From assembly GCF_012295575.1 (NCBI RefSeq), contig NZ_CP051180.1, positions 1,116,001-1,180,000 on the forward strand: a stretch of DNA of 64,000 nt, given 5' to 3'. The translations under genes and the position numbers were made by a program. Source of the DNA: Ferrimonas lipolytica (GTDB lineage Bacteria > Pseudomonadota > Gammaproteobacteria > Enterobacterales > Shewanellaceae). Of the stretch, positions 7,634 to 16,676 are shown piece by piece. The notes beneath the pieces were generated by a model, which was not told where the DNA came from, ran no database searches, and worked only from the letters and a program-made list of their open reading frames with translations. Position 1 is the stretch's first letter. Each line of letters opens with the position of its first letter.

Positions 7634-9772
7634 ATGAATATCATAAAAGCCTCTATTGCGGCGGTGACGGTTTCGTTGCTGTGTGCCTGCCAACAAAGCG
7701 CAAATGTAACTCAGTATGAGTTGCATCCCCCGGTTTCTCAGCAAGAGCCTCTGGTTGAACAACTCCATGGAGTGGCCGTTACCGATCCCTACCGGTACTT
7801 GGAGCAGCTCGATAGTGCCAAGACCAACCAATGGGTTAACGCACAGCGACAATACGGTGATAATTATCTCGCCCAGATCCCCAATCGCGATGTTGTTGAG
7901 CAACGGATCTCTGAACTGTGGGATTACGCCAGTAGCCAAGCGCCGTTTTTTCATAATGGTCGCGAGTTCTTTTTCGCCAATAACGGTCTGCAAAGCCAGA
8001 ACGTTTTATATATGAAGGCCAGCGAGGGCGCGCAAGCCCAAGTGGTGATTGATCCCAATACGTTCTCTAGTGACGGCACCATTGCCCTGACTGATGTTTC
8101 AGTGAGTCCTGATGGCAAAACTCTTGCCTACGGCACTTCGGTTTCAGGCTCTGACTGGCAAACGTGGCAATTTATCGATATTGATAGCGGTCAATCCCGT
8201 GGTGATAAGCTTAAATGGCTTAAGTTTACTGGCGCTACTTGGGCTAAGGATGGCAGTGGCGTTTGGTATGCTCGTTATGATGAGCCTAAAGATGGCAATA
8301 AGATGGAGCAGGTCAACTATGACCAGAAGCTCTATTTCCATACCTTGGGGCAAAGCCAACAACAAGATCGTTTGGTGTACCAACGTCCAGATCAGAAGGA
8401 ATGGGGCTTCAGTGTCGATCTGACAGAAAGCGGTAATCAGCTTATTATTTATGCTTCACAAGGCACAGATCCGCGCCGTCGGGTATTCATTCAGGATCTA
8501 ACGACCTTAAAGGTATCGCCGTTGTTGCCTGAGCTTGAGGCTGCCTATGATTATTTGGGCGAACGCGACGATCGTTTGCTGTTTTTTACCGATTACCAAG
8601 CGCCTAAGGGCCGGATCGTCGCAATTGATCCGAACGCCCCAGCAAAAGCCAATTGGGACGAGGTAATCGCTGAGACTCAACAACCAATCTCCGACATGGC
8701 ACTGGTTAACGAACGCTTGGTGTTGGTGAGTTTAAAAGATGTGCTGGCGGACATGAATGTCTACCGTCTTGACGGTACTTTGGAAACGCATTTGCAATTA
8801 CCGGCAGCGGGTCGCGTTCGTCACTTAAAGGGAAAGCGCAACTCGAGCTCGCTATTCTTTGAGTTTAATAGTTACATCCATCCTACTGGCGTGTACCGCT
8901 ATGATTTCGACGGCAAAGGTATTCAAACATACAACTTGCCAGAGGTCGCTTTTAATCCAGGTGACTATCAAACCGAACAGGTGTTTTATAGCAGCAAAGA
9001 CGGTACCCGAGTACCGATGTTGATCTCCTACAAGAAAGGCTTAAAGAAGGACGGCAGCAACCCAACGCTGCTGTATGCCTACGGCGGCTTTAACATCAAT
9101 ATTACCCCTCGTTTTTCACCGGCGAACATTGCCTGGATGGATCTGGGCGGTGTTTATGCGGTGCCAAACATTCGTGGTGGCTCTGAGTATGGCGAAGAGT
9201 GGCATCAAGCTGGGATGCTGGAGCACAAACAAAATGTGTTTGATGATTACTATGCTGCGGCAGAGTACTTGATTGATCAGGGTTACACCACTTCGACCTC
9301 GCTCGGTGCTTATGGTCGTTCCAATGGCGGTTTATTGATGGGCGCCGCCCTGACTCAACGGCCCGATCTATTTGCTGCGGTATTACCGGCAGTAGGGGTG
9401 CTCGATATGCTCCGTTTCCATAAATTCACCATCGGCTGGGCATGGGTATCGGAATACGGCAGTGCCGATTCAGCGAAGCAGTTTGAATATCTCTATAAGT
9501 ACTCGCCATACCACAATCTTAAGGTTCAAGATTATCCGGCGACAATGGTGATGACCGCCGATCATGATGACCGAGTGGTGCCAAGTCATAGCTTTAAGTT
9601 CACCGCCATGATGCAACAGTTACAGCGTGGTGATGCGCCAGTAATTGCCCGAATTGAGCATAACGCTGGCCACGGAGCTGGTAAGCCGACCGCCATGAAA
9701 ATTGCCGAATATCGCGACATTTTTGCCTTCTTAATGACCAACTTCGAGAAAGATTTACCAAGTAAAATCTAA
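7634..9772 (+). CDS. S9A prolyl oligopeptidase, lipoprotein
   Basis: Serine peptidase of 712 residues that cleaves after proline in short peptides. I place the start at the ATG at 7634, which has AGGGAGAAG upstream and opens a lipoprotein signal (MNIIKASIAAVTVSLLCAC). An upstream in-frame ATG at 7517 would give a meaningless extension. Layout: lipobox, N-terminal HGVAVTDPYRYLEQLDS segment, seven-bladed propeller (about residues 80-430), then the alpha/beta hydrolase domain. Catalytic residues are visible as Ser in GRSNGGLLMG, Asp in TADHDDRVVPSHS and His in EHNAGHGAGKP. The product would be exported and membrane-anchored. A terminator follows at 9801. Confidence 0.94.
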   Translation: MNIIKASIAAVTVSLLCACQQSANVTQYELHPPVSQQEPLVEQLHGVAVTDPYRYLEQLDSAKTNQWVNAQRQYGDNYLAQIPNRDVVEQRISELWDYASSQAPFFHNGREFFFANNGLQSQNVLYMKASEGAQAQVVIDPNTFSSDGTIALTDVSVSPDGKTLAYGTSVSGSDWQTWQFIDIDSGQSRGDKLKWLKFTGATWAKDGSGVWYARYDEPKDGNKMEQVNYDQKLYFHTLGQSQQQDRLVYQRPDQKEWGFSVDLTESGNQLIIYASQGTDPRRRVFIQDLTTLKVSPLLPELEAAYDYLGERDDRLLFFTDYQAPKGRIVAIDPNAPAKANWDEVIAETQQPISDMALVNERLVLVSLKDVLADMNVYRLDGTLETHLQLPAAGRVRHLKGKRNSSSLFFEFNSYIHPTGVYRYDFDGKGIQTYNLPEVAFNPGDYQTEQVFYSSKDGTRVPMLISYKKGLKKDGSNPTLLYAYGGFNINITPRFSPANIAWMDLGGVYAVPNIRGGSEYGEEWHQAGMLEHKQNVFDDYYAAAEYLIDQGYTTSTSLGAYGRSNGGLLMGAALTQRPDLFAAVLPAVGVLDMLRFHKFTIGWAWVSEYGSADSAKQFEYLYKYSPYHNLKVQDYPATMVMTADHDDRVVPSHSFKFTAMMQQLQRGDAPVIARIEHNAGHGAGKPTAMKIAEYRDIFAFLMTNFEKDLPSKI

Positions 9773-9800
9773 CGCTTAGCGTTAACTCGCTGGCAGTTTA

Positions 9801-9847
9801 TATGCGCCACTAATTTTGCTTTTAGAAAAGGTGGCGTATTTTTATTT
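9801..9847 (+). terminator. Intrinsic terminator after prolyl oligopeptidase
   Basis: Stem ATGCGCCAC / GTGGCGTAT (9802-9810, 9831-9839, one G-T pair), long loop, then TTTTTATTT. Confidence 0.7.
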
Positions 9848-9981
9848 GGGCTTGGATCAAAAATGCACCGGAGCGGCATTGATTGTCGTATTTGTGGCCA
9901 ATATCAACCACGTTTGCCCCTCCCAGCACTGCGCTTGGTCGGGTATAGTAGTAGGATTGACTATTTACTGGCGGCGTATCG

Positions 9982-10392
9982 GTGAGCAATCCAATTTTTT
10001 CTTGGCCAATTCGAGTCTATTACTCAGATACCGATGCCGGCGGTGTGGTTTATCATGGCAGCTATTTGAACTTTTTCGAACACGCACGGACTGAAATGCT
10101 ACGAAGTGTGGGTTATCAACAATCCCACGATAATAGCCAGAGTTGGATGTTTGTGGTTGCAGATTTGTCGATTAAGTATCGTAAACCAGCCAAGTTAAAT
10201 CAAAGCTTAGTGGTGGTAACTGAGATAACCCAAGCTCGTGGCGTAAGCCTCGAATTTACTCAAACACTGATTGATGACGCTAACACCGAGTATTGCCAAA
10301 CGGTAGTAACGGTAGTTTGCGTTGATTGCCAACATTTTCGGCCATGCCGGATCCCCCAACCCATTCGCAAGGAGTTAATGCGTGCACGCTGA
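9982..10392 (+). CDS. ybgC: Tol-Pal-associated acyl-CoA thioesterase YbgC
   Basis: A 136-residue single hotdog-fold thioesterase, first gene of the Tol-Pal operon. The start is a GTG at 9982. The 4-hydroxybenzoyl-CoA-thioesterase signature is present at residues 13-30: YYSDTDAGGVVYHGSYLNFF, with the catalytic Asp and the following Tyr-His. It acts on short-chain acyl-CoA and is thought to serve phospholipid metabolism at the envelope. It overlaps tolQ by 11 bases. A TATAGT at about 9945 with a preceding GGG may be an extended -10 promoter. Confidence 0.95.
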   Translation: MSNPIFSWPIRVYYSDTDAGGVVYHGSYLNFFEHARTEMLRSVGYQQSHDNSQSWMFVVADLSIKYRKPAKLNQSLVVVTEITQARGVSLEFTQTLIDDANTEYCQTVVTVVCVDCQHFRPCRIPQPIRKELMRAR

Positions 10393-11071
10393 AATCTCGT
10401 TTATTGGATTATTTTTGCAAGCCAGTGTGCTGGTAAAGCTGGTGATGTTGCTGCTGTTAGCGTTGTCGATTGCCGCCTGGGCGGTAATTTTCCAGCGTCA
10501 GCGGGTGCTAAAACACGCCGAATTGATTGCCAAACGATTTGAAGACCGGTTCTGGTCTGGGGTTGATCTTAACCAGTTATATAAAGAGTTGTCTGCTCGT
10601 GGCGAACGTAACAGCGGTATGGAGCTGATGTTTACTAATGGCTTTCGGGAATATATCCGTCTGAGCAAAAGTGCGACCCACGCTGATGCCGTAATGGACG
10701 GCAGTTACCGAGCGATGCGAGTGGCGCTTAGCCGCGAAGTCGACAAACTCGAAATGAATCTACCTCTGCTAGCAACCGTCGGTTCGACCAGCCCATACAT
10801 CGGCCTGTTTGGTACCGTATGGGGGATCATGAACTCATTTATTGCGTTAGGTGAGGTTAAGAATGCCACCCTCACCATGGTTGCCCCTGGTATTGCTGAA
10901 GCATTGATTGCAACGGCTATGGGTTTGTTTGCCGCGATCCCAGCGGTGATCTTTTATAACCGTTTGAGCACTAAGGTAGAAAAGCTGGAAAACAGCTACG
11001 CTAACTTTATGGATGAATTCTCAGCGATTCTGCACCGCCAAGCCCATAGCAAAACGGAGCGCGCCCAGTAA
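10382..11071 (+). CDS. tolQ: TolQ, inner-membrane proton-channel subunit
   Basis: Member of the TolQ/ExbB/MotA family, 229 residues, starting with a GTG at 10382. Three membrane segments can be seen: residues about 14-36 (VLVKLVMLLLLALSIAAWAV), 135-155 (GSTSPYIGLFGTVWGIMNSF) and 170-190 (GIAEALIATAMGLFAAIPAV). The Gly/Thr-rich second and third helices hold the polar residues of the proton path. With TolR it forms the motor that energises TolA to keep the outer membrane invaginating at division. Its stop codon overlaps tolR by one base (TAATG). Confidence 0.96.
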   Translation: MHAEISFIGLFLQASVLVKLVMLLLLALSIAAWAVIFQRQRVLKHAELIAKRFEDRFWSGVDLNQLYKELSARGERNSGMELMFTNGFREYIRLSKSATHADAVMDGSYRAMRVALSREVDKLEMNLPLLATVGSTSPYIGLFGTVWGIMNSFIALGEVKNATLTMVAPGIAEALIATAMGLFAAIPAVIFYNRLSTKVEKLENSYANFMDEFSAILHRQAHSKTERAQ

Positions 11072-11502
11072 TGCAGTATCAGCCACGGAAACGGCGCCGT
11101 AAGGTCGCCGAAATTAACGTGGTGCCCTACATCGACGTGATGTTGGTACTGCTGATCATCTTTATGGCTACCGCTACTGCCATTACCCAAGGCGTGAGTG
11201 TCGATCTTCCGCAAGCGGAAGCTGAACCGATGTCCACTGATAGCAAGCCGCCACTAGTTGCTTCGGTCACTCTTGAGGGGGAGTACTTTCTGGACAATGG
11301 CTCTGTCGACGAAGGCATGCCGTTGCAGCTAGACGAATTGGCAGCGTTGGTGGCCGCTGAATTGCAAGTACACCCAGATCGACCAGTTGTTGTTAATGGT
11401 GACCGCCAGGTTGCTTACGATCAGATCATTCAGTTGATGGTGTCGTTGCAAAGTGCTGGTGTGCCATCGGTTGGGTTAATGACGGAGCCAGGCGATGAAT
11501 AA
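11071..11502 (+). CDS. tolR: TolR, ExbD-family stator subunit
   Basis: A 143-residue protein with one N-terminal membrane segment. Residues 13-36 read EINVVPYIDVMLVLLIIFMA, with the essential aspartate (D23 region) that carries protons in TolR/ExbD proteins. The periplasmic part (residues 45-143) binds peptidoglycan. It ends eight bases inside tolA, consistent with tight coupling. Confidence 0.96.
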   Translation: MQYQPRKRRRKVAEINVVPYIDVMLVLLIIFMATATAITQGVSVDLPQAEAEPMSTDSKPPLVASVTLEGEYFLDNGSVDEGMPLQLDELAALVAAELQVHPDRPVVVNGDRQVAYDQIIQLMVSLQSAGVPSVGLMTEPGDE

Positions 11503-12448
11503 AGATAAAGCCGCGCTTGGTCTGCCAATTACTGGAGCCATCTTCCTGCACATCGGTGTGGTGGCGCTGTTGATGTTCAGTGTTGATTTCTCCCATCAGC
11601 CAAAGCCACAACCAAGCTCAGCAACGGCAGCGCCAATCGTTAAAGCGACCATGGTAGATCAAGCCAAAGTGCAAGCTCAGGTAGAACGGATTAAAAAGCA
11701 GGAACAAGCTCAGCGAGCTGCGGAGAACAAGCGTCAGCAGGAACTTGAGCGTCAATTGGCGGAAGCAAAACGCAAAAATAAAGCTGAGCAAGAGAACTTA
11801 AAGCAGCTGGAGCAAAAGAAGAAGCGGCAACAAGCTGAGGTTAAGAAGGCTGAAGAAGCAGCTAAGCAAGCCAAGTTGAAAAAGGACGCCGAAGAGAAGA
11901 AAGCGAAGCAAGCGGCAGAGCAGCGACGTAAAGAGGAACAAGCGCAAAAAGCCGCAGAGCAAAAACGCAAAGATGCCGAAGCGCTAGCGCGCAAACAGGA
12001 AGCCGATCGTAAGGCCAAAGAGCAAGCCGCCGCTGCGGAGCGTAAACGTAAAGCTGAAGAGGAAGCAGCGCGCAAAGCCAAAGAGGCCGCGCGCCTGGCG
12101 GCGGAAGCGGAACTGGCGGCGCAGATGGCCGCTGAGCAAACTGAGCTGAATCAGGCGCGGCAGCAGCAGGTGTTAACGGAAGTACAGCGTTATTCCATCT
12201 TGATACGGCAAGCGATTAAGCGAAACCTACGCTCAGATCCAAACACCATTGGTAAAGAGTGTCAGGTGCGACTGAGCTTGGCCCCTGATGGGTTTGTGTT
12301 TAGCTCGAAGGTATTAGGTGGAGACGCTAATCTTTGCCGTGCCACAGAAGCCGCCATTCGCGCCGCTGGTAACCTGCCAGTATCGCCAGAAGCGGATGTA
12401 TACGAACAGATGAAAGAGATTAACTTGCGCATCGCGCTAGAACAGTAA
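11495..12448 (+). CDS. tolA: TolA, periplasm-spanning envelope protein
   Basis: A 317-residue protein: one N-terminal membrane helix (residues 12-32, [20 protein letters not shown]), a very long Lys/Ala/Glu/Gln helix (about residues 50-225) with [13 protein letters not shown]-type repeats, and a small globular C-terminal domain ([14 protein letters not shown]..., cysteines at CQVRL and LCRAT that probably pair). TolA is pulled by TolQR and contacts Pal and TolB at the outer membrane. Composition makes the opposite strand open, giving a 109-codon shadow frame that is not a gene. Confidence 0.95.
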   Translation: MNKDKAALGLPITGAIFLHIGVVALLMFSVDFSHQPKPQPSSATAAPIVKATMVDQAKVQAQVERIKKQEQAQRAAENKRQQELERQLAEAKRKNKAEQENLKQLEQKKKRQQAEVKKAEEAAKQAKLKKDAEEKKAKQAAEQRRKEEQAQKAAEQKRKDAEALARKQEADRKAKEQAAAAERKRKAEEEAARKAKEAARLAAEAELAAQMAAEQTELNQARQQQVLTEVQRYSILIRQAIKRNLRSDPNTIGKECQVRLSLAPDGFVFSSKVLGGDANLCRATEAAIRAAGNLPVSPEADVYEQMKEINLRIALEQ

Positions 12449-12461
12449 GGATATGATAACT

Positions 12462-13805
12462 ATGCGAAACCCCTTAGTAACAGCTGCATTTGCGCTGTGG
12501 GCAGCCGTTAGCACTAGCTCTGCGTGGGCCGCTTTGGATATCGTCATTACCGAAGGGGTAAATGCCGCACGTCCGGTTGCAGTTGTCCCTTTTGTATATC
12601 AAGGCACCTCGCCACTGCCAAGCCAAGTGGGTGATGTGGTTAGCTCTGATCTGCACCGCAGTGGATCCTTTAACCCGCTGCCGCTGTCAGAACTGCCACA
12701 AACCGGGGTCGGCAGTGAAGATCAGATGACCCTTGATGATTGGGTTGCAACCGGAGCGGAAGCTGCGGTAGTAGGCACCATTACTGAAATTGGCCCTGAT
12801 CAGTTTGAAGTTGCGTTTGATTTAGTGGATCTATTGCGTGCTCAAGCAAAACAAGAAACGACTGCGGGACCTGAGCTAACTAAGGCTCACATTCTGGAAA
12901 GCCGCAAGACGGTGATCCCTGCGGCGCAGTTTCGTCGCTTTGGCCACCGTATTTCCGACATTGTTTATGAAGCGCTTACCGGTAATAAAGGGGCATTCTT
13001 AACCAAGATTGCCTACGTCACGGTGGCGGATGCAGGTAGCAAGAACCGCTATCAATTGCGGGTTGCTGATTACGATGGTTATAACGAAATTATGTTGCTT
13101 GGCTCCAGTGAACCGCTGATGTCGCCATCTTGGTCACCGGACGGCCGAAAGTTAGCTTATGTTTCCTTTGAAAATCGTCGCTCCGAAATCTACGTACAGG
13201 ATCTTTATAGCCGCCAACGCGAGCGGGTAACCTCGTTCCCAGGCATTAATGGCTCACCGCAATGGTCACCAGACGGCAAGTCGCTGGCAGTAACGCTGTC
13301 GAAAGATGGCAGCACTGAGATCTATATCTTGGATTTGGCCACTAGAGATTTGAAGCGAGTAACCAACCATTACTCCATCGATACCGAGCCATCTTGGGCC
13401 CCAGATGGCCAGTCATTGGTATTTACCAGTGAGCGTGGCGGTCGACCGCAGATCTATCGGGTCTACCCAGCGACCGGTAAGGTCAAGCGAATCACCTTTA
13501 AAGGGGAATGGAATTTAGGCGGTTCGATTACGCCTGATGGCCGTAACTTGGTGATGGTCAACCGCACCAACGGCAAATATAACATTGCTCGAATGGATCT
13601 AAGCAGTGGCCAGATCGATGTACTGACGGAAACCTATTTGGATGAATCTCCAAGTGTGGCACCAAACGGCAGCATGATCATTTATGGCACCAGTCATAAC
13701 GGTCGCCAAGTGTTGGCGGCAGTTTCAATGGACGGACGATTCAAAGCACGGTTACCGATGCAAGTCGGGCACGTTAAAGCACCCGCATGGTCACCGTTCT
13801 TATAA
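12462..13805 (+). CDS. tolB: TolB, periplasmic beta-propeller
   Basis: Periplasmic partner of Pal, about 447 residues. I prefer the ATG at 12462 ([23 protein letters not shown]): the AAGGA at 12447-12451 is about ten bases from it but only one base from the alternative ATG at 12453. Cleavage after AWA is likely. An N-terminal alpha/beta domain (residues 25-160) precedes six TolB propeller blades, each with [12 protein letters not shown]-like repeats (five WSPDG/WAPDG/ITPDG copies visible). It regulates the TolA-Pal interaction. Confidence 0.95.
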   Translation: MRNPLVTAAFALWAAVSTSSAWAALDIVITEGVNAARPVAVVPFVYQGTSPLPSQVGDVVSSDLHRSGSFNPLPLSELPQTGVGSEDQMTLDDWVATGAEAAVVGTITEIGPDQFEVAFDLVDLLRAQAKQETTAGPELTKAHILESRKTVIPAAQFRRFGHRISDIVYEALTGNKGAFLTKIAYVTVADAGSKNRYQLRVADYDGYNEIMLLGSSEPLMSPSWSPDGRKLAYVSFENRRSEIYVQDLYSRQRERVTSFPGINGSPQWSPDGKSLAVTLSKDGSTEIYILDLATRDLKRVTNHYSIDTEPSWAPDGQSLVFTSERGGRPQIYRVYPATGKVKRITFKGEWNLGGSITPDGRNLVMVNRTNGKYNIARMDLSSGQIDVLTETYLDESPSVAPNGSMIIYGTSHNGRQVLAAVSMDGRFKARLPMQVGHVKAPAWSPFL

Positions 13806-13837
13806 TTTTTAGTAAAAATATAAAAGGATTCATAGAG

Positions 13838-14380
13838 ATGAAACTTAACCAAATCTTGAAGGGAATGTTGATTGTTATCCCTGCATTGGCAATGACCGCA
13901 TGTAGCTCAACCTCAGGCGTTGATGCTGAATCAGAAACCGCAATCAATGAATCTGCGGGCAATGGCGGTGTGAATGGTTCTGGGCCAGAGTTGGGTGGCA
14001 TCAATGCACCAATGACTCCAGAAGAGATTCAACGTGAAAAATACGCTGAACTTCGTCAAGAGCATATCCTTTACTTCGATTACGATCGCAGTGATATCCG
14101 CCCTGAGTTCGCGCAGATGTTGGAAGCCCATGCAGCGTTCTTGGTTGAGAACCAATCGACTCGGGTGATTGTTGAAGGCCATGCTGACGAGCGTGGTACG
14201 CCAGAATACAACATCGCTCTGTCGGAGCGTCGTGGTAAAGCGGTACAACGTTACTTGCAGAGCCTCGGTGTGCTTTCCAGCCAGATGGAAGTAGTTCCTT
14301 ATGGCGAAGAGAAACTGTTGGATAGCGCCGCAACCGATGCCGCTCATGCCAAGAACCGTCGTGCCGTTTTGGTGTACTAA
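13838..14380 (+). CDS. pal: Pal, peptidoglycan-associated lipoprotein
   Basis: Outer-membrane lipoprotein, 180 residues. The frame is open further upstream, but the ATG at 13838 gives MKLNQILKGMLIVIPALAMTAC, a standard lipoprotein signal, and has AAAAGGATT upstream. The C-terminal OmpA-like domain contains ILYFDYDRSDIRPEF and the peptidoglycan-binding signature VEGHADERGTPEYNIALSERR (landmark VEGHADERGTPEYN). It ties the outer membrane to the cell wall and is recycled to the septum by TolQRA. Confidence 0.97.
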   Translation: MKLNQILKGMLIVIPALAMTACSSTSGVDAESETAINESAGNGGVNGSGPELGGINAPMTPEEIQREKYAELRQEHILYFDYDRSDIRPEFAQMLEAHAAFLVENQSTRVIVEGHADERGTPEYNIALSERRGKAVQRYLQSLGVLSSQMEVVPYGEEKLLDSAATDAAHAKNRRAVLVY

Positions 14381-14395
14381 TCGGAAACTAGCCTA

Positions 14396-15142
14396 ATGAA
14401 AAGAGCCGTGATTGTTGCGGCACTGCTCAGCTGGGGGACGCAGTCGATGGCTGCGTCTGTTCCAGTTGTCGAGGTGTCTAATGGAGCCACATCAGCAGTT
14501 GCTGCTGGTGATCTTAATAGTCGAGTTGCTCGGCTTGAACAACTGCTGCGTAGCAATGGCCAATCTCAACTGCGTTTAGAGCAGATGGTTGATCAGATGC
14601 AGCGAGAAATTGGCGAGTTGCGTGGTATCACTGAAACGCAAAGCTACCAGATTGAACAGATGCTGGAGCGTCAACGTCAGCTTTATCAGCAACTGGCTAA
14701 AGTAAAGAGTACACCTGCTAAGGCTGTTGCTACTCAAGCGTCGGCAACCTCAGCATCGACCACTACGGTGTCGTTGTCTGAAGCGGACAGTTACACCGCA
14801 GCATTAAACCTAGCGACCAAAGAGCGTCGCTTCGATGATGCTATTCCAGCGTTCCGTGACTTTATCAAGCAATATCCAAAGTCGAACTACACACCTAATG
14901 CCTATTATTGGCTCGGACAGCTGTTATATAACAAAGGTGAGATGGCGGAAGCCGCTAAGATGTTTGCTAGCGTTGCTAATCAGTTTCCAAATTCAGGAAA
15001 ACGGGCTGATTCGATGTTGAAGCAAGGACTTATTGCGGATCGGCAGGGCGATCGAACGGCTGCCAACGGCTATTTTTCAAAATTGATTGAACAATACCCA
15101 GGTAGTAGCGCAGCTAAAATGGCGCAGAAACACATTAAGTAA
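14396..15142 (+). CDS. cpoB: CpoB (YbgF), coordinator of Tol and peptidoglycan synthesis
   Basis: A 248-residue periplasmic protein, last gene of the Tol-Pal operon, 15 bases after pal. Signal peptide MKRAVIVAALLSWGTQSMA, then a coiled-coil trimerisation segment (residues 40-105, VARLEQLLRSNGQSQLRLEQ), a Ser/Thr/Ala linker and three TPR repeats (YTAALNLATKERRFDDAIPAF; NAYYWLGQLLYNKGEMAEAA; ADSMLKQGLIADRQGD). In E. coli CpoB couples PBP1B to Tol constriction. The tRNA-Lys array starts 174 bases downstream, as tRNA-Lys/Val genes do after cpoB in E. coli. Confidence 0.95.
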   Translation: MKRAVIVAALLSWGTQSMAASVPVVEVSNGATSAVAAGDLNSRVARLEQLLRSNGQSQLRLEQMVDQMQREIGELRGITETQSYQIEQMLERQRQLYQQLAKVKSTPAKAVATQASATSASTTTVSLSEADSYTAALNLATKERRFDDAIPAFRDFIKQYPKSNYTPNAYYWLGQLLYNKGEMAEAAKMFASVANQFPNSGKRADSMLKQGLIADRQGDRTAANGYFSKLIEQYPGSSAAKMAQKHIK

Positions 15143-15235
15143 AAGTCAGTTAGCGCTTCTTTGGGCAGATTGTTTTTGTTTTTTGTTCATTTAGGCGCTT
15201 TTGTGGGCAGGCGGCACGGATATATGATTTTCCTA

Positions 15236-15263
15236 TTGCAAGCCAAAACGAACTTGGTATTAT
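15236..15263 (+). promoter_or_regulatory. Promoter of the tRNA-Lys array
   Basis: TTGCAA (15236-15241), 16-base spacer, TATTAT (15258-15263), then a GC-rich discriminator (GCCGCCCG), the usual sign of stringent control on tRNA and rRNA promoters. It lies about 53 bases before the first tRNA. Confidence 0.7.
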
Positions 15264-15316
15264 AGCCGCCCGTCAGCAGGGGAGGCCGTAAACGCCGACA
15301 CCGCAGACAGTTAGAT

Positions 15317-15392
15317 GGGTCGTTAGCTCAGTTGGTAGAGCAGTTGGCTTTTAACCAATTGGTCGAAGGTTCGAATCCTTCACGACCCACCA
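15317..15392 (+). tRNA. tRNA-Lys(TTT), array copy 1
   Basis: 76 nt with encoded CCA. Acceptor GGGTCGT / ACGACCC, D loop AGTTGGTA, anticodon loop CTTTTAA (anticodon TTT), T loop TTCGAAT. All arms pair perfectly. Followed by an A-type spacer. Confidence 0.98.
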
Positions 15393-15452
15393 TCTTCCTT
15401 ACTTTCGTTACCAAAGACGGGAGTAGCGCTACGGCGCAGAAGAACACAATTT

Positions 15453-15528
15453 GGGTCGTTAGCTCAGTTGGTAGAGCAGTTGGCTTTTAACCAATTGGTC
15501 GAAGGTTCGAATCCTTCACGACCCACCA
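15453..15528 (+). tRNA. tRNA-Lys(TTT), array copy 2
   Basis: Identical to copy 1. The spacer after it has the G variant (GCGCTGCGG). Confidence 0.98.
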
Positions 15529-15588
15529 TCTTCCTTACTTTCGTTACCAAAGACGGGAGTAGCGCTGCGGCGCAGAAGAACACAATTT

Positions 15589-15664
15589 GGGTCGTTAGCT
15601 CAGTTGGTAGAGCAGTTGGCTTTTAACCAATTGGTCGAAGGTTCGAATCCTTCACGACCCACCA
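15589..15664 (+). tRNA. tRNA-Lys(TTT), array copy 3
   Basis: Identical to copy 1. A-type spacer follows. Confidence 0.98.
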
Positions 15665-15724
15665 TCTTCCTTACTTTCGTTACCAAAGACGGGAGTAGCG
15701 CTACGGCGCAGAAGAACACAATTT

Positions 15725-15800
15725 GGGTCGTTAGCTCAGTTGGTAGAGCAGTTGGCTTTTAACCAATTGGTCGAAGGTTCGAATCCTTCACGACCCACCA
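15725..15800 (+). tRNA. tRNA-Lys(TTT), array copy 4
   Basis: Identical to copy 1. A-type spacer follows. Confidence 0.98.
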
Positions 15801-15860
15801 TCTTCCTTACTTTCGTTACCAAAGACGGGAGTAGCGCTACGGCGCAGAAGAACACAATTT

Positions 15861-15936
15861 GGGTCGTTAGCTCAGTTGGTAGAGCAGTTGGCTTTTAACC
15901 AATTGGTCGAAGGTTCGAATCCTTCACGACCCACCA
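15861..15936 (+). tRNA. tRNA-Lys(TTT), array copy 5
   Basis: Identical to copy 1. G-type spacer follows. Confidence 0.98.
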
Positions 15937-15996
15937 TCTTCCTTACTTTCGTTACCAAAGACGGGAGTAGCGCTGCGGCGCAGAAGAACACAATTT

Positions 15997-16072
15997 GGGT
16001 CGTTAGCTCAGTTGGTAGAGCAGTTGGCTTTTAACCAATTGGTCGAAGGTTCGAATCCTTCACGACCCACCA
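15997..16072 (+). tRNA. tRNA-Lys(TTT), array copy 6
   Basis: Identical to copy 1. A-type spacer follows. Confidence 0.98.
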
Positions 16073-16132
16073 TCTTCCTTACTTTCGTTACCAAAGACGG
16101 GAGTAGCGCTACGGCGCAGAAGAACACAATTT

Positions 16133-16208
16133 GGGTCGTTAGCTCAGTTGGTAGAGCAGTTGGCTTTTAACCAATTGGTCGAAGGTTCGAATCCTTCACG
16201 ACCCACCA
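16133..16208 (+). tRNA. tRNA-Lys(TTT), array copy 7
   Basis: Identical to copy 1. A-type spacer follows. Confidence 0.98.
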
Positions 16209-16268
16209 TCTTCCTTACTTTCGTTACCAAAGACGGGAGTAGCGCTACGGCGCAGAAGAACACAATTT

Positions 16269-16344
16269 GGGTCGTTAGCTCAGTTGGTAGAGCAGTTGGC
16301 TTTTAACCAATTGGTCGAAGGTTCGAATCCTTCACGACCCACCA
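16269..16344 (+). tRNA. tRNA-Lys(TTT), array copy 8
   Basis: Identical to copy 1. A-type spacer follows. Confidence 0.98.
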
Positions 16345-16404
16345 TCTTCCTTACTTTCGTTACCAAAGACGGGAGTAGCGCTACGGCGCAGAAGAACACA
16401 ATTT

Positions 16405-16480
16405 GGGTCGTTAGCTCAGTTGGTAGAGCAGTTGGCTTTTAACCAATTGGTCGAAGGTTCGAATCCTTCACGACCCACCA
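16405..16480 (+). tRNA. tRNA-Lys(TTT), array copy 9
   Basis: Identical to copy 1. The spacer after it has two changes (GTGGCGCTGC), unique in the array. Confidence 0.98.
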
Positions 16481-16540
16481 TCTTCCTTACTTTCGTTACC
16501 AAAGACGGGAGTGGCGCTGCGGCGCAGAAGAACACAATTT

Positions 16541-16616
16541 GGGTCGTTAGCTCAGTTGGTAGAGCAGTTGGCTTTTAACCAATTGGTCGAAGGTTCGAAT
16601 CCTTCACGACCCACCA
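16541..16616 (+). tRNA. tRNA-Lys(TTT), array copy 10
   Basis: Identical to copy 1. A-type spacer follows. Confidence 0.98.
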
Positions 16617-16676
16617 TCTTCCTTACTTTCGTTACCAAAGACGGGAGTAGCGCTACGGCGCAGAAGAACACAATTT

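Noticed and set aside
11752-12081. 109-codon minus-strand frame inside tolA
   Set aside because: Shadow of the Lys/Ala/Glu-rich TolA helix; serine/alanine/cysteine-rich low-complexity product, no ribosome site.
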